Source of the DNA: Trueperella pecoris
GTDB lineage: Bacteria; Actinomycetota; Actinomycetes; Actinomycetales; Actinomycetaceae
Assembly (NCBI RefSeq): GCF_014926385.1
Contig: NZ_CP053291.1
Coordinates: forward strand, 1,550,001-1,614,000
DNA: 64,000 nucleotides
Direction: 5' to 3'
Part shown: piece after piece, positions 16,911 through 25,775 of the stretch
Layout of the letters: every line of letters starts with the position of its first letter
How positions within the stretch are numbered: the first letter of the stretch is position 1
Notes under the pieces: generated by a model
Seen by the model: the letters and a program-made list of their open reading frames with translations, nothing else
Database searches by the model: none
What the model was told of the DNA's origin: nothing
Program-made: the position numbers and the translations under genes

Positions 16911-17207
16911 TATTTGTGGATGACACCACACTTTTCCACGTAAGACCCTCCGATTCCCCACGGCCGCCGCCAGTGGTGTTACATCGGCTCCACCTGTTGT
17001 TTCTCTTCCGAGTCGACTCCCCACGAGGAGTAGGGGCTCGATTCGCCCTCCTGGTTGCCCGCGCGGTGCACGACGCCGAAACTGCACCAGCCTGTCCGCC
17101 GCTGTACTAATAAGGCGCAGATTAACAGCGCGGATCAGCTTAATACAGCGCGGACGAGTGCGGGCAAGCGGAGCGGCGCAGGCTAGCCCTGCCACCCCGC
17201 CAAAAAG
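16911..17207. other. Gene-free stretch upstream of NlpC
   Basis: About 300 bases with no gene-like frame. One short direct repeat is visible (TTAACAGCGCGGA at 17122-17134 and TTAATACAGCGCGGA at 17140-17154). Nothing else is recognised. Confidence 0.4.
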
Positions 17208-17237
17208 AAATGGCCGGAGATCACTCTCCGACCATTT
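17208..17237 (-). terminator. Terminator of the bL37 gene
   Basis: A 13-bp stem with one mismatch (17208-17220 with 17225-17237) and a four-base loop is followed on the minus strand by CTTTTT. It starts six bases after the bL37 stop codon. Confidence 0.85.
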
Positions 17238-17242
17238 GACGC

Positions 17243-17317
17243 TTAGGCGTTGGGGCGCCTGCCGTGGTTCGCAGTCTTCTTCTTGCGATCCTTGCGCTTC
17301 CTTCCACGCTTCGACAT
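17243..17317 (-). CDS. Ribosomal protein bL37 (24 residues)
   Basis: A 24-codon gene encodes MSKRGRKRKDRKKKTANHGR followed by RPNA. It matches the actinobacterial small ribosomal protein bL37 (the mycobacterial one is also 24 residues, starts MAKRGRKKRDRK and ends ANHGKRPN). bL37 is a highly basic peptide that fills a crevice in the 23S rRNA of the large subunit. A strong Shine-Dalgarno sequence (GGAGGAG, six bases before the ATG) and its own terminator frame it as a single-gene unit. It is easily missed because of its size. Confidence 0.9.
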   Translation of the reverse strand: MSKRGRKRKDRKKKTANHGRRPNA

Positions 17318-17375
17318 ATTAACTCCTCCGATAGGTAGGTCTTAAGTGTAACTGTTCGGCCATAAGGCTACCAAC

Positions 17376-17675
17376 CTAGCGGGTCACGATGTTTGTGATC
17401 TTCATACGTAACGATTCCGGGGCGCTCTCCGAGCAGCAACCTCGCCGGATGACGCGCCGGAGAAGGATCTCTTCTTCGATACGCGTGGAGCAACTGGCGC
17501 AGGTCCGTCCGTGCTTGAGGAGGCGGTGGGCGTCTTCCTCGCACACTTCGTCGTCAAGAAGTTCGAAGAGTCGTTCAAGCACTTCGTCGCAACGGCAGCC
17601 CTTGCACCCGCAGTTCGTGCCAGCGCAGGAGCACTCTTCGAGCTTAGCTACGAGCTGGTCGAATTCCTTGCTCAT
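17376..17675 (-). CDS. rsrA: Zinc-type anti-sigma factor (RsrA-like)
   Basis: This 99-residue protein is a ZAS-family anti-sigma factor. It carries the His-x3-Cys-x2-Cys signature HGRTCASC, preceded by an acidic helix with the upstream ligand Cys ([13 protein letters not shown]). In this family, oxidation forms a disulfide, expels zinc and releases the partner sigma factor. There are unusually many extra cysteines, in an N-terminal patch ([15 protein letters not shown]) and near the end (RGCCSES). Its start overlaps the stop of the sigma gene by four bases, the usual arrangement for SigR-RsrA. The extra N-terminal cysteine patch is odd. Confidence 0.9.
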   Translation of the reverse strand: MSKEFDQLVAKLEECSCAGTNCGCKGCRCDEVLERLFELLDDEVCEEDAHRLLKHGRTCASCSTRIEEEILLRRVIRRGCCSESAPESLRMKITNIVTR

Positions 17676-18274
17676 TTCGCATTCTCCTTCACGTATCCCA
17701 TGTCCTTGGCGTAGTCGCGTAGCAATTCGCGAAGTTGGGTGCGCCCGCGATATAGGCGCGACATGACTGTCCCGATCGGGGTGCCCATGATGTCCGCGAT
17801 TTCTTGGTAGCTAAAGCCTTCGACGTCGGCAAGGTAGACGGCGGTTCGCCGATCCTCCGCAAGCTGCTCGAGGGCCTGGCGGATCTCTTCATTTGGCAAA
17901 AGCTCAAGCGCAGCCATCTCCGCTGATTCAAGACCGGTGGACTGGTGAGAGGACGCCTGATATTCCTGCCAGTCTTCGACCTCCCCTGCCGCGGTTTCTT
18001 GCGGCCGGCGCTGCTGCTTGCGGTAATGGGAGATGAACGTGTTGTTGAGGATCCGGTAGAGCCACGCTTTGAGGTTGGTGCCAGGTGTGAACTGGTGGAA
18101 CGCGGCGAAGGCTTTGGCGAAGGTCTCTTGGACGAGGTCCTCGGCGTCTTGTTGGTTGCGGGTCAGGCGCATTGCGGCGCCGTAGAGCTGGTTGAGGTAA
18201 GGCATAGCGTCGCGTTCGAAACGCGCGCTGCGCTGTGCAGGGCTCTCGTCTTCGACCCTCAGCTCTTCCGTCAC
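17672..18274 (-). CDS. sigR: ECF sigma factor SigR/SigH type
   Basis: This 200-residue ECF sigma factor has region 2 (about 20-90, with [14 protein letters not shown]) and region 4 (about 130-190, with [27 protein letters not shown]). It is the sigma factor of the thiol-oxidative stress response, controlled by the downstream RsrA. I place the start at GTG 18274, because AAGGAG lies six bases upstream; a much longer open frame extends through nagA antisense and is spurious. A GGGAAT-N17-GTT promoter at 18304-18329 fits SigR autoregulation. Confidence 0.93.
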   Translation of the reverse strand: MTEELRVEDESPAQRSARFERDAMPYLNQLYGAAMRLTRNQQDAEDLVQETFAKAFAAFHQFTPGTNLKAWLYRILNNTFISHYRKQQRRPQETAAGEVEDWQEYQASSHQSTGLESAEMAALELLPNEEIRQALEQLAEDRRTAVYLADVEGFSYQEIADIMGTPIGTVMSRLYRGRTQLRELLRDYAKDMGYVKENAK

Positions 18275-18303
18275 TGCTTCTCCTTTATACCTGGCTCTCA
18301 TGT

Positions 18304-18329
18304 AACGCAATGGGCGCCACAGTATTCCC
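18304..18329 (-). promoter_or_regulatory. SigR-type autoregulatory promoter
   Basis: On the minus strand GGGAAT (18329-18324), a 17-base spacer and GTT (18306-18304) match the SigR/SigH consensus GGAAT-N17to19-GTT. The sigR GTG lies about 30 bases further on. This is the expected positive feedback loop. Confidence 0.7.
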
Positions 18330-18340
18330 TGCGGCGCCCA
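18311..18340 (-). terminator. Hairpin at the end of the nan/nag operon
   Basis: TGGGCGCC (18311-18318) pairs with GGCGCCCA (18333-18340). An outer repeat TAACGCA/TGCGTTA extends the stem. It follows nagA by 13 bases, but there is no T-run, so termination may be partial. It encloses the -35 element of the sigR promoter. Confidence 0.55.
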
Positions 18341-18353
18341 AAGTTGTTGTGCG

Positions 18354-19520
18354 TTAGCGGAATTCGCCTTCGCGCACGATGGTCGTAACCTCGAGGTCCT
18401 CGGTGAATGCGACGGCGTTAGCGCGCTCGCCAACCTTCCATTCGAGGGTGACGCCCGGGGTCTGCTGGGTGAGTCCGACGGCGTTGGCAGCTGCACCGAC
18501 GCCGCAGCACACGGCCGCAGACATCTCCAGGTAGCCGCCACGCACCATGCGCTGGACTTCCTCGGCCACGCGCGCCGTTCCGCCCGCGATGGCACCGTTG
18601 CGCGAGAGCCGGGCGACGCCGTCGACAATATCGACGTCCTGGCCGCCGAGGACATACTTGCCGTCGGGCATACCAGCGCCCTCCATCGCGTCGGTGACGA
18701 AGACGACGCCGAGCGGATTGGCTTCCTGGATGAAGGTAACGACGTCGGCGACGAGGTCGGGGTGGACGTGGACGGTGTCTGCCACGAGTTCGACGACGGC
18801 CTCTCCCCTGCGGGCGGCGGCCATGAGCTCGCGCACGGGGCCGGGGTTACGGTGTCCGAGCGGGGGCATGGCGTTGAACAGGTGGGTCGCGGTCTGCGGT
18901 GGCTTGGGGAAGTTGATGTCCTTGGCGTAGGCCGCGGTGGCCTCGAGCAGCTCGCGGGTCTGCTCTTCGGTCGCTGACGTGTGGCCCCAGGAAGGGACGG
19001 CACCGTAGTCGAGGAGGAGCTTGGCGGCGGCGAGGGCGTCGTCCACTTCGGGAGCGATCGTCATCGTCTTGATCCATCCGCGCCCGGTTTCGAGCCACTG
19101 ACGCAGCTCCTCAAGATCCGGCATGCGGATAGCGGCAGGGTTTTGGGCGCCGCACTTGGCGGGCGAAATGTAGGGGCCCTCGAGGTGAATACCGACGAGC
19201 TTGCCCTCATCACAGGCCTCGGCGAGGCCCTTGATCGGCGTGAGGGTGTCGATGAGGGAGACGGTGGAGGCAATCATCGCCGTCGTGCCCATCGATCGGT
19301 GGGCTTCGACGGCGGTGTCGACGCCGCGGGCGCTCGGATCATCCGGGAAAGACGCGCCTCCGCCTCCGTGGCAGTGGACGTCGATGAAGCCCGGGGTCAC
19401 CCAGCCCTCAACCGAATCGTCGGCGGGGAAGATCTCAACGATGACTCCATCTTCGATCTTCAGGCCCGAGCCGACAAGCTTGCCGTAGCCGTCTAGCAGT
19501 TTTCCACGCAGCTCGGTCAC
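18354..19520 (-). CDS. nagA: N-acetylglucosamine-6-phosphate deacetylase
   Basis: This 388-residue amidohydrolase removes acetate from GlcNAc-6-phosphate to give glucosamine-6-phosphate. Family marks: the metal-site region [11 protein letters not shown] (about 49-59), [44 protein letters not shown] and the catalytic Asp in [10 protein letters not shown]. It is cytosolic. It is the last gene of the sialic-acid operon; its GTG start overlaps the stop of nagB (GTGA). It acts after NanE, which makes its substrate. Confidence 0.96.
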   Translation of the reverse strand: MTELRGKLLDGYGKLVGSGLKIEDGVIVEIFPADDSVEGWVTPGFIDVHCHGGGGASFPDDPSARGVDTAVEAHRSMGTTAMIASTVSLIDTLTPIKGLAEACDEGKLVGIHLEGPYISPAKCGAQNPAAIRMPDLEELRQWLETGRGWIKTMTIAPEVDDALAAAKLLLDYGAVPSWGHTSATEEQTRELLEATAAYAKDINFPKPPQTATHLFNAMPPLGHRNPGPVRELMAAARRGEAVVELVADTVHVHPDLVADVVTFIQEANPLGVVFVTDAMEGAGMPDGKYVLGGQDVDIVDGVARLSRNGAIAGGTARVAEEVQRMVRGGYLEMSAAVCCGVGAAANAVGLTQQTPGVTLEWKVGERANAVAFTEDLEVTTIVREGEFR

Positions 19521-20293
19521 TTGAGGACCTCCCAGCGGGTGCGGTACATGTCGGTGTTCTTCAGCTTCGAGGCGGCTGCCTCGTCACAGAAGACGACGAC
19601 GGAGGGGTGCATCTGCGTGATCGAGGCCGGGCAGGAGGCCGTGATCGGCCCCTCGACCATGCCCGCAATGGCGTCTGCCTTGTTCTCGCCGATGGCGACG
19701 AGGAGGAGGTGCTTGGCCTCCATGATGGTGCCTAGGCCCTGGGTGATGCACTTGTCCGGGACGAGGTCCATGTTGTCCTCGAAGAAGCGCGCGTTGTCCT
19801 TGCGCGTCTGGTAGGTCAGCGCGTCGACGTGGGTGCGGGAGACGAGGGAGACGCCAGGCTCGTTGAAGCCGATGTGGCCGTTGGCGCCGATGCCGAGGAT
19901 CTGCAGGAAGACGCCTCCGTTGTCGCGGATGTCGGCGTCGTAGGCTGCAGCGGCGGCCTTCGGATCGTCAGCCTGGCCGTTGGGCGTGTGGAGGTTGTCC
20001 TCGCTCAGGCCGGTCTTATCCTCCCCGACGAGCTCGGCGCGGAGCACGTTACGGTAGCCCTCGGGATGGGCGGGGTCGATGCCGACGTACTCGTCTAGCG
20101 CGAAGGCCTGAGCATCGGCGAGGGAGAAAGTGCCTGCCTCGTGAGCGGCGCGCAGCTGTGCGTACAGGCCCAGCGGGGTCGACCCGGTGGCGACGCCGAG
20201 GTTACGCGGCTCGGCTGTCTCCATCATGGTCATGAGGTAGTCGGCGGCTGCTTTGGCAAGCTCGGTCTCGTCGTCGAAAATTCCGATCTGCAT
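19517..20293 (-). CDS. nagB: Glucosamine-6-phosphate deaminase
   Basis: This 258-residue enzyme converts glucosamine-6-phosphate to fructose-6-phosphate and ammonia, the entry to glycolysis. Motifs: the phosphate loop VATGSTPLGLY (about 34-44), FALDEYVGIDPAHPEGY, the active-site Asp/His region and LGIGANGHIGFNEPG. The length is usual for the short monomeric type found in Gram-positives. It starts at ATG 20293 with AAAGGAC upstream, following a short repeated spacer after nanE. Confidence 0.96.
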   Translation of the reverse strand: MQIGIFDDETELAKAAADYLMTMMETAEPRNLGVATGSTPLGLYAQLRAAHEAGTFSLADAQAFALDEYVGIDPAHPEGYRNVLRAELVGEDKTGLSEDNLHTPNGQADDPKAAAAAYDADIRDNGGVFLQILGIGANGHIGFNEPGVSLVSRTHVDALTYQTRKDNARFFEDNMDLVPDKCITQGLGTIMEAKHLLLVAIGENKADAIAGMVEGPITASCPASITQMHPSVVVFCDEAAASKLKNTDMYRTRWEVLK

Positions 20294-20303
20294 GTTTGTC
20301 CTT

Positions 20304-20338
20304 TTACTTGGTGGCGTCTTACTTGGCGGCTTTACTTG
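20304..20338 (-). repeat. Triplicated stop-codon segment after nanE
   Basis: Between nanE and nagB the segment CAAGTAA appears three times (20338-20332, 20325-20319, 20310-20304 on the minus strand), the first giving the nanE stop TAA. It looks like a small tandem duplication of the gene end. Confidence 0.7.
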
Positions 20339-21003
20339 ATAGCGTCAGCGAACCACGTGGTGATCGTGGTCGGATGGGTGATGGCGGTTCCGACGACGAC
20401 GGCGAACGCGCCGGCGTCCATGACCGCCTTGGCCTGTTCGGGCGTGTGTACGCGGCCCTCGCAAATCACCGGCGTGTCGGGGAATGCGGCGACGATCTCC
20501 TTGAGGAGCTCGATGTCGGGGCCGTCGGTCTTGGGGCGTTCGCCCGTGTACCCGGAAAGCGTGGTGGAGATGATGTCGGAGCCTGCCTCGACGGCCATGC
20601 GCGCGTCCTCAAAGGATCCGCAGTCGGCCATGACGAGCGCCCCATCCTTCTTCAGTTCGGCGACCGTCTCGGCGTAGGTCAGTCCATCGGGGCGCGGGCG
20701 GCGTGTGGCGTCAAGGGCCACAATGTCGGCGCCGGCCATGATGCAGGCGCGGGCGTGGCGAAGGGTGGGGGTGATGTACACCCCATCGTGGCCCTCTTTC
20801 CACAGGCCAATGACGGGAACATCCACCTGGCCCTTGATTGCTGCGATGTCGGCGAGGCCCTGGCAGCGGATGGCGGCGGCGCCGCCACGCTCGCCTGCGA
20901 GGGCGACCTGGGCCATGGTCTCGGGGTGGCGCATGGGTTCGCCCGGGTATGCCTGCGCCGAAACAATGAGCTTCCCGCGCAGTGATTCGATGAGATGGTT
21001 CAT
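20332..21003 (-). CDS. nanE: N-acetylmannosamine-6-phosphate 2-epimerase
   Basis: This 223-residue TIM-barrel enzyme converts ManNAc-6-phosphate to GlcNAc-6-phosphate. Family marks: SAQAYPGEPMRHPETMAQVA (about 14-33), AAIRCQGLADI, VIGLWKEGHDGVYITPT, ADIVALDATRRPRPDG and VICEGRVHTPEQAKAVMDAG. It starts at ATG 21003, three bases after nanK. It links the sialic-acid branch (NanA, NanK) to the amino-sugar branch (NagA, NagB). Confidence 0.96.
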   Translation of the reverse strand: MNHLIESLRGKLIVSAQAYPGEPMRHPETMAQVALAGERGGAAAIRCQGLADIAAIKGQVDVPVIGLWKEGHDGVYITPTLRHARACIMAGADIVALDATRRPRPDGLTYAETVAELKKDGALVMADCGSFEDARMAVEAGSDIISTTLSGYTGERPKTDGPDIELLKEIVAAFPDTPVICEGRVHTPEQAKAVMDAGAFAVVVGTAITHPTTITTWFADAIK

Positions 21004-21006
21004 CTC

Positions 21007-21942
21007 TTAGCCTTCTTTCCTCAGGAAGTTGATGGCCGCGCCGTAGAGCGGTGCAGCGGAGTCCAGCATGCCAAGCTTGAGCGGCACGTGAGCGACGGGA
21101 TCCATCACCCGTGCCGCATAGCCTGCGTGTACATTGTCCCACCATGTCTGCCCCGAGCGGGTCATAGATCCGGAAAGGACGATGACGGAGGGGTCGATAC
21201 AGTTGGCAAGGGTCGCGAGGGTCTCACCGAGGGCGTAGGCTGACTCGGCAAAGACCGCGCCTGCCAGTTCGTGTCCGCCATCGGCGAGGTCTTGCAGCTC
21301 TTTGCCGTTTGCAACGGCGGGGTCGCTCTCGCCGCGGCGGGCGTTATACCAGTTGGTGATGCCGTGGCCGGACGCGATCGCCTCGATGTGGCCAGATCGG
21401 CCGCACGAGCAGGTGAGGTCATCGGCGAAGTGGTGGTGAATGTGGCCGTAGTGACCAGCAAGGAAGTGATCGCCGAAATCGATGTGGCCATCGCGGATGA
21501 GCGCTCCGCCGATGCCCGTGCCGACGGCGACCGACAGGACGCTCGTTGCTCCCCTGCCCGCGCCCCGGATGGCCTCGCCGAGGCCGTGGGCGTGGACGTC
21601 GTTGATCACGTGGACCGGCAGGCCGGTGGCCTCGCCGATCATGGCACCGAGCTCGGTGCCAGCCCAACCGGGCATCGTGTCGGTAGCCGACACGATCGCG
21701 CCCGTGTGGGGGTTGACCACGCCCGCGCTGGCGATGCCGATTCCGAGGAGAGAGGAACGGCCAGTACAAGCCTCGCGGACCATGTCCACAATGCGTCGTG
21801 CTACATCAGCACCGCCAGCGTGAGCGAGAGTCTTCATGGATTGGCTTTCACCCATGTGCAGACCATCAGCATCGGTGAAAGCCCAACCCACCTTGGTGCC
21901 ACCGATGTCAATCGTGAGGATGTCACCCTTGGCACCAGTCAT
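21007..21942 (-). CDS. nanK: ROK-family N-acetylmannosamine kinase
   Basis: This 311-residue ROK kinase has the ATP-binding motif DIGGTKVGWAF (about 10-20), the second glycine motif SVAVGTGIGGALI and a zinc site HYGHIHHHFADDLTCSCGR. The third cysteine of the usual CxCGxxGCxE motif is His here (CSCGRSGHIEA), so zinc may be held by CCH plus the upstream His. Between nanA and nanE it is most likely the ManNAc kinase that phosphorylates the product of NanA. Glucokinase is the alternative for ROK proteins, less likely here. Confidence 0.9.
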   Translation of the reverse strand: MTGAKGDILTIDIGGTKVGWAFTDADGLHMGESQSMKTLAHAGGADVARRIVDMVREACTGRSSLLGIGIASAGVVNPHTGAIVSATDTMPGWAGTELGAMIGEATGLPVHVINDVHAHGLGEAIRGAGRGATSVLSVAVGTGIGGALIRDGHIDFGDHFLAGHYGHIHHHFADDLTCSCGRSGHIEAIASGHGITNWYNARRGESDPAVANGKELQDLADGGHELAGAVFAESAYALGETLATLANCIDPSVIVLSGSMTRSGQTWWDNVHAGYAARVMDPVAHVPLKLGMLDSAAPLYGAAINFLRKEG

Positions 21943-21951
21943 GATGTCCTC

Positions 21952-22866
21952 CTACTTGAGAAGCCCGACGGAGCGGAGGACCTGGGCCACTGCCTCGACG
22001 TTCTCGCCTTCGAGGGCGAGGACGGGTTCGGGCATCGTGTTCGTTTCGAACACGCCGAGCAGCATGAGCGCCGTCTTGAAGGCGCCGACGCCGGCCGCGT
22101 AGCCGGTCTCGCCGCTGGTGACCTGAACGATGCGCATGAGGCGGGTCGCCTGATCCTGCAGCTCACGCACCCGGTCCCAGTCACCCTCCTGGTAGGCACG
22201 CCACTGCTCGACGTAGACCACCGGGTCAACGTTTGCCAGGCCCGGAACCGAGCCGTCGGCGTGGGACATGTAAGCACCGTCGACGACGACCTCGTGGCCC
22301 GAGAGCAGGACCAGGTCGAGGCCCTCCTCGTCGCGCGCCTGGGTCAGGAAGCGGAAGGAGACGTCGTCGCCCGAGGAGTCCTTGACGCCTGCCAGCACAC
22401 CGTCGCGGGCGAGCTCGAGGATGAGCGCCGGGGAGAGCTTGGTGTGCACACACACCGGGATGTCGTAGGCGAACAGCGGCAGATCGACGGCGTCGTGAAT
22501 CAGGCGGAAGTGACGCTTAATCTCCTTGGGGCCGAGGATGGCGTAGAACGGAGCGGTGGCGACGATCGCGTCAGCGCCCAGTTCCTTGGCCACGCGTGCG
22601 TGCTCGATGCAGCGCTTGGTAGTCATGTCGATAACGCCGACCATGACCGGCACGCGGCCAGCAACGATGCGGATCGCGTTCTCGATGACCTCGCGGCGGC
22701 GGGCGTCGTCGGAGAAGACGACCTCACCGGAGGAGCCGAGGACGAACAGGCCGTCGACACCGGCGTCGATCATGCGGTTGATGGAACGCTCGAACGAGAC
22801 GACGTCGAGGGCGCCATCGGCGGTCAGCGGGGTAACAACGGGAGGAACAACTCCACGGAATTTCAT
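21952..22866 (-). CDS. nanA: N-acetylneuraminate lyase (DapA superfamily)
   Basis: This 304-residue protein belongs to the DapA/NanA TIM-barrel family. It has FVLGSSGEVVFSDDARR (about 40-56), the Tyr region APFYAILGPKEIKRHF and the Schiff-base Lys in GVKDSSGDD (about 159-167). On sequence alone a dihydrodipicolinate synthase or another aldolase would be possible; the neighbours (nanK, nanE, transporter, sialidase) make N-acetylneuraminate lyase by far the best call. It splits sialic acid to ManNAc and pyruvate in the cytosol. Confidence 0.88.
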   Translation of the reverse strand: MKFRGVVPPVVTPLTADGALDVVSFERSINRMIDAGVDGLFVLGSSGEVVFSDDARRREVIENAIRIVAGRVPVMVGVIDMTTKRCIEHARVAKELGADAIVATAPFYAILGPKEIKRHFRLIHDAVDLPLFAYDIPVCVHTKLSPALILELARDGVLAGVKDSSGDDVSFRFLTQARDEEGLDLVLLSGHEVVVDGAYMSHADGSVPGLANVDPVVYVEQWRAYQEGDWDRVRELQDQATRLMRIVQVTSGETGYAAGVGAFKTALMLLGVFETNTMPEPVLALEGENVEAVAQVLRSVGLLK

Positions 22867-22875
22867 TGGTTTTCC

Positions 22876-23682
22876 TTAACCTAGCTGGGGATGGAGAAGC
22901 GACGGTGCCGCTCCAAGGAGTTTCTTAGTGTAGGGATCCTTCGGGTTTGCCAGCAGCTCCTTGGCCGGGCCCTCTTCGACGACCTTGCCCTTGTTCATGA
23001 CGGCAATGGTGTCGGAGATGTAGCGAACGGTCTGGATATCGTGCGAGATGAAGACCATCGCCAACCCAAGCTCATTCTTCAGATCCATCAAAAGGTTGAG
23101 GATCTGGGCGCGAACCGACACGTCGAGGGCCGAGGTTGGCTCGTCGGCGATGATCGCGTCCGGGCGAAGCGCGAGCGCTCGGGCGATGGCCACTCGCTGG
23201 CGCTGACCGCCGGAGAGCTGGCCCGGCAGGGCGTCGAGGGCCGAGTGGGGCAGGCCCACCTGGGCGATGAGTTCCTCCACTCGGGCTTCGCGCTCGGCCT
23301 CGGTCCCGATGTCGTGGACACGCAACGGATCCATGAGCTGGTCTCGCACGTGCATGCGGGCGTTGAGGGCCGTGGCGGGATCTTGGAAGACGACGGAGAC
23401 GACGCGGCCGATCTTGCGACGATCCTTGGCCGAACGCTTCGTTACCTCCTCCCCCTTGAAGAAGACCTGGCCGGTGGTGGCCTGCTGGAGGCCGCACATG
23501 ACGTTCGCGGTGGTCGACTTGCCACAACCGGACTCACCGACGATGCCGAGAACCTGGCCGGGCATGACCTTCATCGAGACGCCGTCCACAGCGTGGACCT
23601 TGTTCGGGCTGAAGATCGATCCGGTGCGGGTCTTGAAGATGACGTGGAGGTCACGCAGTTCGATGATCGGGGTTTCGCTCAT
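22876..23682 (-). CDS. ABC transporter ATPase of the sialic-acid importer
   Basis: This 268-residue ATPase belongs to the OppF/DppF group, with Walker [14 protein letters not shown], the signature [15 protein letters not shown] and Walker B IIADEPTSALDVS, and a short C-terminus. The start at ATG 23682 has GGGAG upstream and overlaps the stop of the fused permease-ATPase by four bases. A longer frame to 23775 has no such signal. It is the second ATPase domain of the importer; the first is fused to a permease. Confidence 0.92.
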   Translation of the reverse strand: MSETPIIELRDLHVIFKTRTGSIFSPNKVHAVDGVSMKVMPGQVLGIVGESGCGKSTTANVMCGLQQATTGQVFFKGEEVTKRSAKDRRKIGRVVSVVFQDPATALNARMHVRDQLMDPLRVHDIGTEAEREARVEELIAQVGLPHSALDALPGQLSGGQRQRVAIARALALRPDAIIADEPTSALDVSVRAQILNLLMDLKNELGLAMVFISHDIQTVRYISDTIAVMNKGKVVEEGPAKELLANPKDPYTKKLLGAAPSLLHPQLG

Positions 23683-25772
23683 CGTTCTTCTCCCTTCGCT
23701 TCGTGGCGTGAACGCCGAGTGGCGCGTGCCGGGACGCCGGGCTGGGCGGGCGCCGGGTAGCCGGCGTCGGTCCATGCGGAGTCAGGAATGGCGGCGTAGT
23801 AGTGATCGTGGCCGGGGATCTCCATGCGCAGCGGCGGCGTGAGGAGTCCGACGTCGGGGTGGGAGGAGCGCGGCGCGAAGCGGTCGCCGACCGGGAAGTC
23901 CTTCGGCGAAGGCACCGTGCCGGGGACCTGGTGGAGACGCTCTGCGCCAGCCTCGATGGACAGAACCGAGCCGAGCAGGCCGCGGGTGTACTCGTGAACC
24001 GGGCGAGACAGGAGCTCCGACGTCGGAGCCTGCTCGACGACCTGGCCGGCGTACATGACCGTGATCTTGTGGGCGACTTCGGCGACGAGCGCGAGGTCGT
24101 GAGAGACGAAGACCATGGCGAATCCGAGCTTTTCGCGCAGATCGTTGAGGAGCTTGATGACCTGCTTCTGGACGGTCACGTCCAGAGCGGTGGTCGGCTC
24201 GTCGGCGATGATGAGCTTCGGGTCGCGGGTCAGGGCCATGGCGATAAGGACGCGCTGGCGCTGGCCGCCGGAAAGCTCGTGGGGGTAGGACTCCAGCGTG
24301 CGCTTGGGATCCAGGCCCACCAGCTCGAGCAGTTCTTCCGCCGTGCGGGTGCCGCCGCGTGAGGTGAGCTGCTTCATCTGGCTGCGGATGAGCATAGCCG
24401 GGTTGAGCGAGGACAGCGCATCCTGGTAGATCATCGCCATCTCGTGGCCAAGCAGAGCTTGGCGTTCCTTGGCTGTCATCTTGAGCAGGTCTTTACCCTC
24501 GTAGAAGATCTCTCCGGTGATTTCGGCGCGCGGGTCGATCAGGCCCATGACGGTCAGGGCGGTGATCGACTTGCCACAGCCGGACTCGCCCACCAAGCCC
24601 ATCGTCTCGCCCTTGTGGACGGAGAAGTTAACGTGATCAACGACGTTGACATCGCCGTGACGCGGGAACTTGATCGAAAGATCGCGAACCTCAAGGAGAG
24701 GCTGGCCGGTTGCTTCTGCAACGAAGCGATCATGGCGCTGGCCTTCAACGACCTCAAGCTGGTCAAGGCGCTGCTGAAGAGACTCGGCCTGGGCGGCGTA
24801 TGCCAGGCGCGGATCGAGGAGGAGCTTGTCCTGCTCGCGGTTGCCAGTGACCGCGTCGACCTTCTGGGCTGTCGACGGAGCGGCAACCATGGCGTCAGTG
24901 ATGCCCTCGGACAGAATGTTGAGGCACAGCACGGTCAACATGATGAACAGGCCCGGGAAGAGCGCAGTCCACCACATGCCGAGCAGAACCGACAGGTTCG
25001 ACGAGGCGTCGGACAGGACGTTACCCCAGGTGGGAACCATGGTGGATTGCAGGCCCGAACCGATGAAGGTCAGGGACGCTTCAAGGATAATGGCGTCTGC
25101 CACGAGAACAGTTGCGAACACAAGGACCGGAGCGGCGGTGTTGCGTGCCACGTGGCGGATAAGGATCCACGGTGCGCGTGCACCGGAGACGATGACGGCG
25201 CGCACGTAGTCCTCGCCGTAGGCGCTCATGACGTTCGCGCGAACGATGCGGGCCAGCTGCGGGATGTAAACGAAGGCGATCGAACCGATGATGACAGCCA
25301 CGAGGCCCACCACGTTATCCGGCTCAAGGCGACGCGAGAAGACGAGCACCATGACGGCGGCCATAGCGATGCCCGGCACAGCCATGATGACGTCCATGAC
25401 GCGCATGATGACTTCGCCAACCCACTTGCGCGAGACGGCGGCGACAGCGCCGATGAGCGAGCCGAAGACCAGTGCGACGAGCGTGGCACAGATGCCGATG
25501 ATCAGCGAGAAGCGTCCACCGTAGAGGATGCGCGAGAGAATGTCGCGTCCGACGTGATCGGTTCCGAAGAAGAACTCGCCGTTGGGGGCAGTCCACTTCG
25601 AGGCCAGTTCGTCCGGGTTGTACGGAGCAATGAACGGCGCGAGGAAGGAAATAACAAAGATCAGGGCGAGGAACACCATTGCCAGGCGAGCGCCCAGCGA
25701 CATGTTGGAAATGCGTGAGAAACGGGCGTTAGGTGCCGTGACCTTCTCGAGCTTCTTTTTCTTGGATGTCAT
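23679..25772 (-). CDS. Fused ABC permease-ATPase, oligopeptide family
   Basis: This 697-residue protein joins a DppC-type permease (about 1-300; a membrane segment at 27-50, the periplasm-facing [17 protein letters not shown], then the EAA-like loop) to a DppD-type ATPase (about 350-630; Walker [12 protein letters not shown], signature [15 protein letters not shown], Walker [14 protein letters not shown]) and an oligopeptide-type tail. This two-in-one layout is known for opp-type sialic-acid importers in actinobacteria (the Corynebacterium SiaEFGI type, from memory). With its partners it imports sialic acid or sialylated glycans. Confidence 0.92.
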   Translation of the reverse strand: MTSKKKKLEKVTAPNARFSRISNMSLGARLAMVFLALIFVISFLAPFIAPYNPDELASKWTAPNGEFFFGTDHVGRDILSRILYGGRFSLIIGICATLVALVFGSLIGAVAAVSRKWVGEVIMRVMDVIMAVPGIAMAAVMVLVFSRRLEPDNVVGLVAVIIGSIAFVYIPQLARIVRANVMSAYGEDYVRAVIVSGARAPWILIRHVARNTAAPVLVFATVLVADAIILEASLTFIGSGLQSTMVPTWGNVLSDASSNLSVLLGMWWTALFPGLFIMLTVLCLNILSEGITDAMVAAPSTAQKVDAVTGNREQDKLLLDPRLAYAAQAESLQQRLDQLEVVEGQRHDRFVAEATGQPLLEVRDLSIKFPRHGDVNVVDHVNFSVHKGETMGLVGESGCGKSITALTVMGLIDPRAEITGEIFYEGKDLLKMTAKERQALLGHEMAMIYQDALSSLNPAMLIRSQMKQLTSRGGTRTAEELLELVGLDPKRTLESYPHELSGGQRQRVLIAMALTRDPKLIIADEPTTALDVTVQKQVIKLLNDLREKLGFAMVFVSHDLALVAEVAHKITVMYAGQVVEQAPTSELLSRPVHEYTRGLLGSVLSIEAGAERLHQVPGTVPSPKDFPVGDRFAPRSSHPDVGLLTPPLRMEIPGHDHYYAAIPDSAWTDAGYPAPAQPGVPARATRRSRHEAKGEER

Positions 25773-25775
25773 CTG

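Noticed and set aside
16838-17000. c-di-AMP (ydaO) riboswitch before the NlpC/P60 gene
   Set aside because: Such riboswitches precede many actinobacterial wall hydrolases, but the conserved motifs and the needed stems are not visible here.
18275-19003. Long N-terminal extension of the sigma-factor frame
   Set aside because: It runs through nagA in another frame and has Ser/Pro/Arg-rich shadow composition; GTG 18274 has a clear ribosome binding site.
21271-22884. 537-codon plus-strand frame
   Set aside because: Antisense to nanK and nanA; composition (His/Asp/Val/Gly rich) is that of a mirror frame.
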